Shown here piece by piece: positions 10,299 to 18,819 of a DNA stretch of 64,000 bases. Location of the stretch: the NCBI RefSeq assembly GCF_012516435.1, contig NZ_CP051216.1, forward strand, positions 1,940,001-2,004,000, in the 5' to 3' direction. The notes beneath the pieces were generated by a model. It did not search any database and had not been told where the DNA came from. It worked only from the letters and a program-made list of their open reading frames with translations. Within the stretch, counting starts at the first letter, position 1; the number at the start of each line of letters is the position of its first letter. The DNA is from Pseudodesulfovibrio sp. zrk46 (GTDB lineage: Bacteria; Desulfobacterota; Desulfovibrionia; Desulfovibrionales; Desulfovibrionaceae). The translations under genes were made by a program, and so were the position numbers.

Positions 10299-11135
10299 GT
10301 GTTTTTCGATCACCTGCCCGGTGCAGGATATGTCTGTGCCCACAGAGGAGCGCGAGCTTTAGCGCCTGAAAATACCATGATGGCGGCAGAGCTCGCCTTG
10401 GAGTTGGGAGCGGATTACTGGGAAACAGATATCCACAAGCTCGCTGACGGGACCCTGGTTGTCTTTCATGACGACGTTTTGTCCCGGACAACGGATATCT
10501 CCGAGCGCAGTGAGTTCGCTGGCCGCGAGTGGGAGACCGCATCATTCTCCATGGAGGAGCTGCGTTGTCTGGATGCGGGCTCATGGTTTGCTGCGCGCGA
10601 TCCGTACGGCACTATTGCCTCTGGGGATGTGGATCAGGCGAAACTTGAAGGAATGCGTCGGGCCAAGATTCCGACGCTCAGTGAAGCGTTGGCGTTCTCC
10701 AGAAAGAACGACTTCCCCATCAATATCGAGATCAAGCCTCAGCTGTCGTCCCCCGGTGACTTGTCCATCGTGGGTGACTTGTTGCAGTCCATCCGCGATC
10801 ATGAGGCCGAGGACTTGGTGCTGATCTCTTCGTTCGCTCATGAATATCTGGCGGAGATGAACCGCATCGCACCGCACATTCCGCTGGCCGTGCTGGTGGA
10901 GGAGAAAGAGCCTGAGGATGTCGTTTCGTATCTTCAATCCCTTGGTGCCACCACGTACCACCCGGACAAGGACCTTATCGATGTAGAGTCTGTACGGGCG
11001 TTGACCAAGCAGGGGATTCGCGTCGCTCCGTGGACGGTGAATGACATGGATGAAGCAATGTCGTTCATTGAGGCCGGATGCTTTGGCGTCATCACCGACT
11101 ATACGCATTCACTGCGTCAGCGGCTTGCAGAGTAG
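10299..11135 (+). CDS. Glycerophosphodiester phosphodiesterase
   Basis: A 278-residue GDPD-family TIM-barrel enzyme that hydrolyses glycerophosphodiesters to sn-glycerol-3-phosphate and an alcohol. Motifs are AHRGARALAPENTMMA (HRG...PENT, about 14-29), the metal ligands in YWETDIHKLADGTLVVFHDD (ExD...HD), INIEIK and the C-terminal VAPWTVND. There is no signal peptide, so it acts in the cytoplasm. The GTG start directly abuts the potC stop, so it belongs to the transporter operon. That context suggests the imported compound may be, or may accompany, a phosphodiester; UgpQ plays this role in another ABC family. Confidence 0.9.
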   Translation: MFFDHLPGAGYVCAHRGARALAPENTMMAAELALELGADYWETDIHKLADGTLVVFHDDVLSRTTDISERSEFAGREWETASFSMEELRCLDAGSWFAARDPYGTIASGDVDQAKLEGMRRAKIPTLSEALAFSRKNDFPINIEIKPQLSSPGDLSIVGDLLQSIRDHEAEDLVLISSFAHEYLAEMNRIAPHIPLAVLVEEKEPEDVVSYLQSLGATTYHPDKDLIDVESVRALTKQGIRVAPWTVNDMDEAMSFIEAGCFGVITDYTHSLRQRLAE

Positions 11136-11176
11136 GACCGCAACGCGTCATCACGCCACCCAATCCTTACATGAAA

Positions 11177-11206
11177 AAAGCCCCGATCCATTTGGACCGG
11201 GGCTTT
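11177..11206. terminator. Intrinsic terminator shared by convergent operons
   Basis: AAAGCCCCGATCC pairs with GGACCGGGGCTTT with one mismatch around a short loop. It has a T run on one side and an A run on the other. It lies between the GDPD gene (plus) and the metallo-beta-lactamase-fold gene (minus). Confidence 0.85.
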
Positions 11207-11226
11207 ATCATTTCACTTGAATGGAC

Positions 11227-11973
11227 TTACTCGGGCACGGTTTCCATGCTGGCCCATTTGGGCTCGTGCAGCGGAAGCACATAGTCGGCCATCTCCTTGG
11301 CCTTGAGCAGGATGTCGTAGGCATCCTGGGGACCGGTGTTGGTGCCCGGAGGGATGACTTCCATCTCCATGGCCTTGACTTCGACGGGCGGCTCAAGGTT
11401 CTCGAGGATGGTGCAGAAACCGCAGATCAGCACGGAGCCTTTCTCGGTCTCGATCTTGATGGACATGCCGCCGGCAGTGTGGGCCGGGGTGTGGATCATG
11501 GTGATGCCGGGCACGACTTCGGTGTCCTCGTTGACGGTGACGATCTGGCCGTTGTCCTTGATATCGTCGACGTAATCTTCAAGATAGCGGAAATCCAGCG
11601 GATGCGGATTGTAGGCTGCCTCGAGCTCCAGCTCATGCATGTAGACCTTGGCGTTGACGCACTTGTAGTCGTTTTCGCAGTGGTCATTGTGCATGTGCGT
11701 GTGGATGATGATGTCGATGTCCTCGGGCTTGAGGCCGTACTTGGCGAGACCTTCCTCAAAGGTGTAGATCTTGCCGCCGATGGCGTTCTCGCGCTCTTCG
11801 GAGATGATGGGCTGCATCTCGCCGGTATCGACCAGAATCTTTTTGTCGCCGCCTTCGATGTACCAGGTGTAGATGGGGATGGTGTAGGGCTTCCCGTAAT
11901 CGTGCTGGTAGGTCATCATGCCTTTGTCGAAAACTTTGGTTCCCATGCAGATGGGATGCACCTTATATTTCAT
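11227..11973 (-). CDS. Metallo-beta-lactamase-fold hydrolase, AHL-lactonase-like
   Basis: A 248-residue cytosolic MBL-fold protein resembling N-acyl-homoserine lactonases. The metal motif HTHMHNDHCEND (HxHxDH) is present, as are TPAHTAGGMS with the third histidine region and a final LHEP histidine. The aspartate that usually bridges the two metals (in a GD motif) is not obvious: the equivalent stretch reads LICGFCTILEN. It may therefore be mono-metallic or use another ligand. It is monocistronic with a shared terminator. The lactonase label is by similarity of layout only. Confidence 0.75.
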   Translation of the reverse strand: MKYKVHPICMGTKVFDKGMMTYQHDYGKPYTIPIYTWYIEGGDKKILVDTGEMQPIISEERENAIGGKIYTFEEGLAKYGLKPEDIDIIIHTHMHNDHCENDYKCVNAKVYMHELELEAAYNPHPLDFRYLEDYVDDIKDNGQIVTVNEDTEVVPGITMIHTPAHTAGGMSIKIETEKGSVLICGFCTILENLEPPVEVKAMEMEVIPPGTNTGPQDAYDILLKAKEMADYVLPLHEPKWASMETVPE

Positions 11974-12128
11974 TGCTCCACCTTGGTGTTGGTTAAAAGA
12001 TTCCTGTGAACATATGAATGACTCCTCATGAATGTCAAGGAGGGGTCGCTCAATTCAAATAGTAATTTGGTAGGAAATGTCCATACCGGGAAAAATGGAG
12101 CCGCGCCAGTTGGTGCAATTCTCCAAAG

Positions 12129-12157
12129 AAAAAAGCCTCCTTTGTAGGGAGGCTTTT
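12129..12157 (-). terminator. Intrinsic terminator of the NupC-type gene
   Basis: AAAAGCCTCC and GGGAGGCTTTT form a stem around TTTGTA. On the minus strand it ends in a T run a few bases after the transporter stop codon. Confidence 0.88.
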
Positions 12158-12165
12158 GCGTTTTT

Positions 12166-13404
12166 CTACAGGATGATTCCCACAATGGCACCTGTCATGA
12201 GCGTGGCCAAGGTGCCTGAAACAATGGACTTGGCACCGAGGCTGACCACCTCGCTGCGGCGCTCCGGGGCCATGACGCTCAGTCCGCCGATCATGATGCC
12301 GAGGGAACCGAAGTTGGCGAACCCGCACATGGCGTAGGTCATGATGATGCGACTGCGCTCGGACAGGACTTCCGGGCCGAGCTTGGACAAATCGAGATAG
12401 GCGATAAATTCGTTGAGGATGGTCTTGGTCCCCATGAGGGAACCGGCCACCTGCGCTTCGGACCATGGGATGCCGATGAGCCAGACGATGGGAGCCATAA
12501 TCCAGCCCAGCGTGCGTTGCAGGGTCAGGGGCGCGCCCATGATGTCGGGCAGGAAGGCGAGCATGGCGTTGATGAGCGACACCAGCGCCACCAGCACGAG
12601 GAGCATTGCCACTACATTGAGCAGAATCTGGATGCCGTCGGTGGTGCCGTTGGTCACGGCGTCCATGGTGGAGTCGGCTGTGCATGGCGGCACGGCCGTG
12701 CCTTCGGTGTGCGTCTCGGTCTCCGGCACCATGACGCGGGAGATGAGGATGGCGGCTGGAGCGGAAATGATGGAGGCCGCCAGAATCTGTCCCATGGCGT
12801 TGGGGATGACATTGGAAAGAATGGTCGCATAGAGCACGAGCATGGTTCCTGCGATGGTCGCCATGCCGCAGGTCATGAGGGTGAAGAGTTCGCTGCGGGT
12901 CATGCGGGAGAGATACGGCTTGATGACCAGCGGGGCTTCCACCATTCCCACGAAAATATTCGATGCCGCGCCCACGCCGAGTGCACCGCCGATATTCATG
13001 GTCTTTTCGAGACAGTATGAGAAGCCGTTAACGATCATGGGCAGGATACGCCAGTAGTAGAGCACAGCCGAGATCACCGACATCACCAGAATGATGGGCA
13101 GGGCGCGGAAGGCGAGGATGAAGCCAGCGCCGGGGTAGGGTTCGGTAAAGGGGAGTGGGCCGCCGCCGAGGTAGCCGAAGACAAAGCTGGTTCCGGCCAT
13201 GGTGGCTTTTTCAATGGCAAGAGCGACGTTGTTCAGGGCAAGAAATATCTGCTCGAAAAACGGCACCTTGAGCATGAGCAGGGCCAGTCCGAATTGAAGA
13301 CCAAGTCCTACCGCAATGGTAGGTATGCTCACCTGCCGACGCTTTTCACTGACCGCCCAGGCAAGGGCCACCAATGCCAACAGACCAAAGATGCTTTGCA
13401 ACAT
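12166..13404 (-). CDS. NupC-type concentrative nucleoside transporter
   Basis: A 412-residue inner-membrane nucleoside:cation symporter. It begins with three membrane helices, then carries family signatures: GGGPLPFTEPYPGAGFILAFRALPIILVMSVISAVLYY (GxGF.FAF..LP.iIf.s.l), GASNIFVGMVEAPLVIKPYL (N and E nucleoside ligands), MTCGMATIAGTMLVLY and a C-terminal CGFANFGSLGIMIGGLSVMAPERR. Length fits the family (about 400). It takes up nucleosides for salvage. It lies 75 bp downstream of the MFS gene on the same strand, so the two may be one transcript. Specificity (purine or pyrimidine) cannot be judged. Confidence 0.9.
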   Translation of the reverse strand: MLQSIFGLLALVALAWAVSEKRRQVSIPTIAVGLGLQFGLALLMLKVPFFEQIFLALNNVALAIEKATMAGTSFVFGYLGGGPLPFTEPYPGAGFILAFRALPIILVMSVISAVLYYWRILPMIVNGFSYCLEKTMNIGGALGVGAASNIFVGMVEAPLVIKPYLSRMTRSELFTLMTCGMATIAGTMLVLYATILSNVIPNAMGQILAASIISAPAAILISRVMVPETETHTEGTAVPPCTADSTMDAVTNGTTDGIQILLNVVAMLLVLVALVSLINAMLAFLPDIMGAPLTLQRTLGWIMAPIVWLIGIPWSEAQVAGSLMGTKTILNEFIAYLDLSKLGPEVLSERSRIIMTYAMCGFANFGSLGIMIGGLSVMAPERRSEVVSLGAKSIVSGTLATLMTGAIVGIIL

Positions 13405-13478
13405 GTCACTCTCCCCTCAGATGAAATTCTCCAAGGAGAGATACCGCTTATGCAGGCTGGTGGCAAGGTTCGGTGTGA

Positions 13479-14672
13479 TCAGGCCGCTTGGTCAACGCGC
13501 CCTGAAGGCAGCTTGGGCAGCAGTACCATGGCGGCGAGAAGCAGGCACCCCTGAATCAGGAATCCAATATGGAAGAGGCCGGCGTCGCCCATGTGCCCAA
13601 GAAAGGTGGGGATCAGTCCCACGCCGAAGGTTGCATTGACCGGGCCCATGAGAGCAATGGCTACGCTGCGGTGCTCGGGCGGGAACACGTTGGAAAGAAT
13701 AGTGAATCCGGGTGCAAACAGGATGACGGAAAAAACGGGCTGCAACACGACCAGCCAGGCCAGCATGGGGCCGGAGGTCAGGCCGAGCAGGATCAGGGCC
13801 GCTCCGTTGGAGACGAGATAGATGAAAATGGCGGGTTTTGCTCCCCACTTATCGGTAACCCAACCGGCAGCGAACGGGACAAAGCAGGCCATGACCCGGG
13901 ATGCGGCCAGAAGCTGGTTGGCCTCTTCACGGGTGTAGCCGTGTGCATCAACCAGATAGAGGGGCATCATGGAGTAGGGGCCGATGGACGCGCCCACGGC
14001 CATGGCGAAGAGGGCGACGATCATCCAGAAAACGGGTTTGTGAACAATCTGCCGCACCATGAGCGGGCCGGGGACCATGCCGGGGAATTCTCCGCCCTTG
14101 CCAGCCTTGATGAACCAGATACCGAGGCAGATCTGGACTGCTCCCAGCAGATAGAGGGCCATGCGCCAGTCGAACAGAAAGAGCACGGCCTCGGCCAGGA
14201 GCGGAGCCATGACATAGGCGGAGTTGGGAGCCATTTCGTGCATTGCCATGGCCTTGCCCCAGTCCTCCTTGCGGACCAGTGACGTGATCGCCGCGATGCC
14301 GGACGGCAGGTAGAGCCCGACGGCCACTCCCAGCGCAAACAGGGCGAGAAGCAGTGTGGTGTATGTATGGGCCATGGGTGTGAGCAATGCGCAGATGCCC
14401 ACCATGATGGCGGAGACGCCGACGGTGGCGCGGTGGTTCAGTTCGCGGGAGATAAAGCCACTGGCCAGCAGCCCCGTGCCATTGCCAATGGCCAGAGCGA
14501 GAAAGAGATGTCCGGCCCCGGCATGAGTGAACCCGAGATCGTTCTGAATGACAGGCATGAGCGGTGCAAATACTACTCGTGACAGGAAGTTGCAGAAGAA
14601 AATGGCTGTCACGAATGAGACGGCGGGCAGTGCAGACTTGAATGACTGGGGAATACGTGTTTTGTCGGGCAT
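13479..14672 (-). CDS. MFS transporter
   Basis: A 397-residue major facilitator superfamily protein with twelve hydrophobic segments. The N-terminal half opens FVTAIFFCNFLSRVVFAPLMPVI, and a central loop GKGGEFPGMVPGPLM separates the two six-helix halves. The second half has VTDKWGAKPAIFIYLVSNG, an MFS loop 8-9 motif. A possible GGGAG site precedes the ATG on the minus strand. It is upstream of the NupC gene in the same direction, and a nucleoside or organic acid substrate is possible. Direction of transport is unknown. Confidence 0.85.
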   Translation of the reverse strand: MPDKTRIPQSFKSALPAVSFVTAIFFCNFLSRVVFAPLMPVIQNDLGFTHAGAGHLFLALAIGNGTGLLASGFISRELNHRATVGVSAIMVGICALLTPMAHTYTTLLLALFALGVAVGLYLPSGIAAITSLVRKEDWGKAMAMHEMAPNSAYVMAPLLAEAVLFLFDWRMALYLLGAVQICLGIWFIKAGKGGEFPGMVPGPLMVRQIVHKPVFWMIVALFAMAVGASIGPYSMMPLYLVDAHGYTREEANQLLAASRVMACFVPFAAGWVTDKWGAKPAIFIYLVSNGAALILLGLTSGPMLAWLVVLQPVFSVILFAPGFTILSNVFPPEHRSVAIALMGPVNATFGVGLIPTFLGHMGDAGLFHIGFLIQGCLLLAAMVLLPKLPSGRVDQAA

Positions 14673-14917
14673 TTTTTCTCTCTCGGGAGGAAATAGGTCG
14701 TGCCAACGCCTCGAGCAAGTATAAATATGCCAACAATCCGATATTTCTAATATACACGACTTGACCCGTATTCTCGAAGCCGATACGTATTTAATTTACA
14801 AAGGCTGTACTCTTTTCCTTTTTGGTTAAAAGGAAATCTGCACGCTTCAGGCTTGTCAGGGCGGTTAACGAGCCTGATGTGAATATTTCGAATAGCGAGT
14901 TTATAAGGAGCTAACTT

Positions 14918-15376
14918 ATGGATGTTGAACTGGCGAAGCCCTTCATCAAAGCAGCGATCGACGTGCTGTCCACTATGGCTTTTGTCAAGCCGTCGGTTGG
15001 CAGGCCTTATGTGAAAAAGAATAACGTTGCAGCAGGTGACGTCTCCGGTATGGTTGGCATCACCGGCGAAAAGAACGGCAGTGTCTCCCTGTCTTTCTCC
15101 AAGGGGTGTGCCGTTGCTATCGTCAAAAACATGCTCGGCGACGAGATCGAGGACATCATGCAGGATGTCAAAGATGCCGTTGGTGAGTTGACCAACATGA
15201 TCTCCGGCCAGGCACGTGCCGGTCTTGCGGAAAAGGGACTTGTTTTCCAAGGGTCCACTCCCACCGTGGTCATGGGCGACAACCACACCATTTCTCACAT
15301 GGCCAAGACCCCGATCATGGCGATTCCCTTCACGACACCCGACGGCGATTTCACTATCGAATTCTGTTTCGAATAA
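14918..15376 (+). CDS. cheX: Chemotaxis CheX-type CheY phosphatase
   Basis: A 152-residue CheX/CheC-family protein. It has one copy of the phosphatase signature E-x2-N in DAVGELTNMISGQAR (E90, N93). It also has the GxVxLSFSK and IPFTTPDGDFTIEFCF strands that form the dimer core. CheX dephosphorylates CheY~P or other receiver domains. A TAAGGAG site precedes the ATG. It is 33 bp upstream of a HEAT-repeat/receiver fusion gene, an obvious candidate for its receiver substrate. No other chemotaxis genes are nearby. Confidence 0.9.
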   Translation: MDVELAKPFIKAAIDVLSTMAFVKPSVGRPYVKKNNVAAGDVSGMVGITGEKNGSVSLSFSKGCAVAIVKNMLGDEIEDIMQDVKDAVGELTNMISGQARAGLAEKGLVFQGSTPTVVMGDNHTISHMAKTPIMAIPFTTPDGDFTIEFCFE

Positions 15377-15409
15377 GCTCTATCCGCACGATAAATCGTG
15401 GAGACAACA

Positions 15410-16993
15410 ATGCCGACACTAGATGATTTCAGAAGCAAGGAGTTCCTGGATCAGATTACGATCCTGAATGAGATCTCCGGTAGCAAAGATCCTGAGGCCT
15501 TAGCGGGGCTCGTGGACCTGCTCAAAAATCCCGTGGGCGATACTTCTATCGACTATATGGTGGTCAACGCCCTTAACGCGGTTCTTTCCAGCAATGAAGC
15601 CAAGGTCGTCGAGGGTCTGACCGACAGCCACGACGGCTTCCGCATTCTCTGCATCCGCGTTGCCGGTGAATACGCCTTCAAGAGCGCAGCTGCTCCGCTG
15701 GTGGATATCGCTGAATCCGAGACTGATCCGGACCGCCTCATGGAAGTTCTCACTTCTCTGGCCCGCATCGGCGATCCTTCGGCCATGACCGTGTTCCGTG
15801 CTCAGCTTGCCCATGAAGATCCCTTCATCAAGTCTTCCTGTATTGAAGCGTTGGGCAAGCTCGGCGACACCGAATCCATCTCCAGTTTCAAGGACCTCGT
15901 TATCGAGAGCGAAGCTCCCGGTCGTTACGAAGTCTGCGACATCACTACCTGGAAGGCCATTGAGGCGCTGGCGTCATTCGCCAATGACGACACCATCGCT
16001 TTCCTCGTGGAAAAGCTGCACCACAAGAACCCTACGGTGCGCCGTATCATCACTGATGCGCTCATCACCATCGGTTCTCCCTGTATCCCGCTCCTGTTCG
16101 AGGCATTCGAGACCGGAGACAAGGATAACAAGATTCTTTCCGCAAACGTGCTTGGCTTTGTCGGTGACCGCTCCGGTGCCGACGGGCTGGTTGCAGCCTT
16201 TGATAAAGGGCTGGCCGAGGACCCCAACGTCCGTTACGCCGTGTATGAGGCTCTGGGCCGCATCGGTACCATGAAGGGCATCATCTGCCTCGTGGATGGC
16301 CTGCATGAAGAAGACGAACTCATCCTCATGGCTGTCATCGGCGGCCTTGAGAAGCACGTCAATCCCGGCATGATCGCTTCCCTGACATCTCAGGTCGCCA
16401 AGGCCGATGATCAGGCTGAGCGTCTTGCCAAGGCAGTCATCGCTTCCCGTGCAACCCGCATCTTCGACGCTCTCTACGAGAGTGAAGGTGCCGGTGACAT
16501 GCTCGTGGACGCGCTGTCCGGTTCCAAGGATCCGGAGATCGTCGAAGATTTCCGTTCCATTCTTACCGAGATCGGCGGCGACCGCGCTCAGGCCGACATT
16601 GCCCGCCTGCCGCAGCTCTCTGCCGGTACCCGCAAGGCGCTGGCAGCGGACGACTCCCGCTCCATGTGTGCCATGCACCGTGCCATCCTCACCGACCTCG
16701 GCTTCGAACCCTCCATCGGTGGCAATGGCGAAGAGGCCTACGACTTCGTGGAACGCGGCGAGGATTTCGACATCATCATCACCGACATGAACATGCCCGT
16801 CATGGACGGCATGGAGCTTGTCAGCAAGGTGCGTAATACTCCCGGGTACGAAGATATCCCGATCATCATGGTTACCACCGAGTCCGAAGCCTCCCAGCAG
16901 GATATGGCCGAAAAGGCTGGCGTGACCGCGTTTGTCACCAAGCCCTTCAAGCCCGATACCCTCAAGGCCAAGATTCAGGAACTGATCGGCTAG
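15410..16993 (+). CDS. HEAT-repeat protein with C-terminal receiver domain
   Basis: A 527-residue two-part protein. About residues 1-410 are tandem helical pairs with HEAT/PBS-lyase-type spacing (for example SCIEALGKLGDTESISSFKDL and VLGFVGDRSGADGLVAAFDKG), a protein-binding superhelix. Residues about 415-527 are a CheY-like receiver: acidic pair ADD, phosphoacceptor D459 in IIITDMNMPVMDG, switch T in MVTTESE and the conserved lysine in VTKPF. I place the start at this ATG, 6-7 bases after GTGGAG; an upstream in-frame GTG is possible. It probably relays phosphorylation into a protein-protein interaction, reset by the adjacent CheX. Confidence 0.9.
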   Translation: MPTLDDFRSKEFLDQITILNEISGSKDPEALAGLVDLLKNPVGDTSIDYMVVNALNAVLSSNEAKVVEGLTDSHDGFRILCIRVAGEYAFKSAAAPLVDIAESETDPDRLMEVLTSLARIGDPSAMTVFRAQLAHEDPFIKSSCIEALGKLGDTESISSFKDLVIESEAPGRYEVCDITTWKAIEALASFANDDTIAFLVEKLHHKNPTVRRIITDALITIGSPCIPLLFEAFETGDKDNKILSANVLGFVGDRSGADGLVAAFDKGLAEDPNVRYAVYEALGRIGTMKGIICLVDGLHEEDELILMAVIGGLEKHVNPGMIASLTSQVAKADDQAERLAKAVIASRATRIFDALYESEGAGDMLVDALSGSKDPEIVEDFRSILTEIGGDRAQADIARLPQLSAGTRKALAADDSRSMCAMHRAILTDLGFEPSIGGNGEEAYDFVERGEDFDIIITDMNMPVMDGMELVSKVRNTPGYEDIPIIMVTTESEASQQDMAEKAGVTAFVTKPFKPDTLKAKIQELIG

Positions 16994-17017
16994 CCGAAAT
17001 CAGATAGAAATAGTAAC

Positions 17018-17054
17018 GCCCATCCCGACAATTGTCGGGATGGGCTTTTTTTTT
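17018..17054 (+). terminator. Intrinsic terminator of the cheX / HEAT-receiver operon
   Basis: GCCCATCCCGACA and TGTCGGGATGGGC form a 13-bp perfect stem around ATT, followed by nine T. It lies 25 bp after the stop codon. Confidence 0.95.
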
Positions 17055-17065
17055 GCCTCCGGCGG

Positions 17066-17132
17066 CCAAGGGGGAAGGGGAGAGAGGGGAACCCTTTGTA
17101 AAGGGCTTCCCCTCTCTCTCCTTCCCCCTTGG
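17066..17132. repeat. Long near-perfect inverted repeat (about 67 bp)
   Basis: The arms 17066-17091 and 17107-17132 are complementary over 26 bp with one mismatch (CCAAGGGGGAAGG against CCTTCCCCCTTGG at the outer ends). An inner CCCTTT/AAAGGG hairpin continues the stem. Almost the whole 67 bp can fold into one rod. It directly follows an intrinsic terminator and encodes nothing. It resembles dispersed purine-rich intergenic hairpins that I associate with Desulfovibrio-type genomes, but copy number cannot be checked here. Confidence 0.75.
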
Positions 17133-17304
17133 ATCCCCCAACCCCTCACTCCCCTCCTAAACTTTTTGTATGCGCATTCGCGCGGGTGTACGTGAGTATA
17201 GAGTCGTTCACCTCAATGGAACGGGTAGGCGTATGCGTGGAGAAATAGGGAATTCGTTGCGAATGTTCCGAGCGAAGCGAGCGACAAAGAGTTTTGGAGA
17301 TTCT

Positions 17305-17330
17305 CAAGAACCTTTTGCAAAAGGTTCTTG
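17305..17330. repeat. Perfect 26-bp palindrome
   Basis: The arm CAAGAACCTTTTG is followed directly by its reverse complement. The 370-bp gap between the HEAT/receiver gene and the hydrolase gene holds this, the rod above and a terminator, but no convincing gene. It may terminate the minus-strand hydrolase gene or be a dispersed intergenic repeat. Confidence 0.7.
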
Positions 17331-17363
17331 AGTCGTCGAAGACGCCCGCCGGCGAGGCTTCTC

Positions 17364-18197
17364 TTATTCTTCGCCGTCCAGACCGAGCTTCCTGAAATAC
17401 TCGATGAGCATGCCTGTGATCTCATTGGAATAGAGCATCCAGACATGGCCCATGGGCGAACAAAGGCGCTCTTCCCAACCTTGGTTGGGCGGAATCAGCG
17501 TCTTGAGCGGGAATACGTAATCATCCGAATAATTGTAAATGGCGAGCTTGGGACACTTGGCAGGGACGACACTGTCAGCAATCTCCATGATCTCAGCGCC
17601 GGGAATGAGGCCACGCCCCATGGTGTTCATGGCGAAACGGGCGAGATCGGAACCTCCGTGCGGTGTGCCGAGTGCGACGAGGGCTGCGACGCGATCCCAA
17701 TGACGAGGATCACCTGCGGCGGTGCGACATACGAGGCCTCCAAGACTGTGCCCCACGAGGGCGATCTTGCCGGTGGGGCTGTGGCGCAGAAGCTCATCCA
17801 TGCGCTGGCGGAGTCCTTCCACAGCAGTGGGGAAGTCGCCGGAGAAACTGTTGTACTGATAGGTGTGCAGGTTGGAAAAGCCAGCCTTGCGGAATCGGCG
17901 AATCATGGTCCGCCACGCAGAGCCGTTGTGAAACAGGCCGTGGACGAAGAGGATGGGCGTTCCCCGACCAAGGGGCTCGTTCCCGGTGAAGAATCCAAGA
18001 GGGTATGACGGGAAAACCATACAATCGGCTAATATGGCGGTTCCCCAACTGCGAAGCAGGGGAAGTAGCAGACCTTTCTGGCGACGCCGGGTTTCGGACA
18101 GCGTACCTGCCACGAGGTTGGATATCAGATAGGCAGCGTATCGGAGCAGCGGCCAGACGACCGCAAAAATGATCAGTGCAATGAAAAGAGTGTGCAT
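17364..18197 (-). CDS. Alpha/beta-hydrolase, lipase-like, membrane-anchored
   Basis: A 277-residue serine hydrolase. Residues 1-30 form one or two N-terminal hydrophobic segments (MHTLFIALIIFAVVWPLL). The fold then begins with ILFVHGLFHNGSAW (oxyanion HG), followed by the nucleophile elbow GHSLGG (S151). A GTPHGGSD strand and a C-terminal histidine in PMGHVWMLYS probably complete the triad. The GHSLGG and GTPHGGS motifs are typical of triacylglycerol lipase or PGAP1-like acyl hydrolases. It is probably anchored in the inner membrane with the catalytic domain on one face. Substrate is unknown. Confidence 0.85.
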   Translation of the reverse strand: MHTLFIALIIFAVVWPLLRYAAYLISNLVAGTLSETRRRQKGLLLPLLRSWGTAILADCMVFPSYPLGFFTGNEPLGRGTPILFVHGLFHNGSAWRTMIRRFRKAGFSNLHTYQYNSFSGDFPTAVEGLRQRMDELLRHSPTGKIALVGHSLGGLVCRTAAGDPRHWDRVAALVALGTPHGGSDLARFAMNTMGRGLIPGAEIMEIADSVVPAKCPKLAIYNYSDDYVFPLKTLIPPNQGWEERLCSPMGHVWMLYSNEITGMLIEYFRKLGLDGEE

Positions 18198-18262
18198 AAT
18201 GGCGACAGGGTACGCTCAATCGTGCGTACGTCAACCATGTACAAGTGACGTTTGAGAAAGGG

Positions 18263-18652
18263 CTAGTCGGAGCGGGATCTGGTTTGGAAGAGAGCCAGTT
18301 CGAACAGGGGAATGGAGAAGGGCTTGGGGATGAAATAATTCATGCCTGCGTCCTTGCATTGCTCTCCTGCTATCTGGGCCTGATTGGCGCTGACTCCGAT
18401 GATAGGGACCATTGCGTAATTGGACTGGCCGCTCCTGATGGTGCGCGTTGCTTCCAGGCCGCCCATCTCCGGCATCTCAATATCCATGAGCACGATGTCG
18501 AAGAACTGGTCGTTGAGGGCGTTGATCGCTTCTTTGCCATTGCGCGCGTGAACGGTCTGATGTCCTTGTCGTTCCAATTCTCGACACATGTGTAGAGCGA
18601 TGACCCTGTCGTCGTCTGCAACGAGAATTCGCAATAGTGGCTGATGAGGCAA
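18263..18652 (-). CDS. Stand-alone receiver-domain response regulator
   Basis: A 129-residue CheY-like protein with no output domain. The acidic pocket is VADDDR (12-16), the phosphoacceptor is D57 in FDIVLMDIEMPEMGG, a conserved serine lies in IIGVSAN and the lysine in FIPKPFS. It resembles receiver domains that detach from hybrid kinases, and may shuttle phosphate or act by binding a partner. It is upstream of the hydrolase gene on the same strand with a 65-bp gap. No kinase gene is adjacent. Confidence 0.88.
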   Translation of the reverse strand: MPHQPLLRILVADDDRVIALHMCRELERQGHQTVHARNGKEAINALNDQFFDIVLMDIEMPEMGGLEATRTIRSGQSNYAMVPIIGVSANQAQIAGEQCKDAGMNYFIPKPFSIPLFELALFQTRSRSD

Positions 18653-18819
18653 ATCGCTCTCCTGTTTATGGTACTATATATAAATACGCTGGCGCAGGTG
18701 GTTTGGTCACAAAAAACATAATTCTTTATGTTTGTGCGTGACCGTAATGGAATGTGCAGACCTTGCCCCAGATCGGCTGGCCGGGTATGGTCCGGCACTT
18801 GAAACCAAAGGAAATGACC

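Noticed and set aside
17213-17446. A 77-codon minus-strand frame through the intergenic palindrome.
   Set aside because: It overlaps the end of the hydrolase gene and the repeat structures; the Leu/Ser-rich product comes from translating the palindrome.
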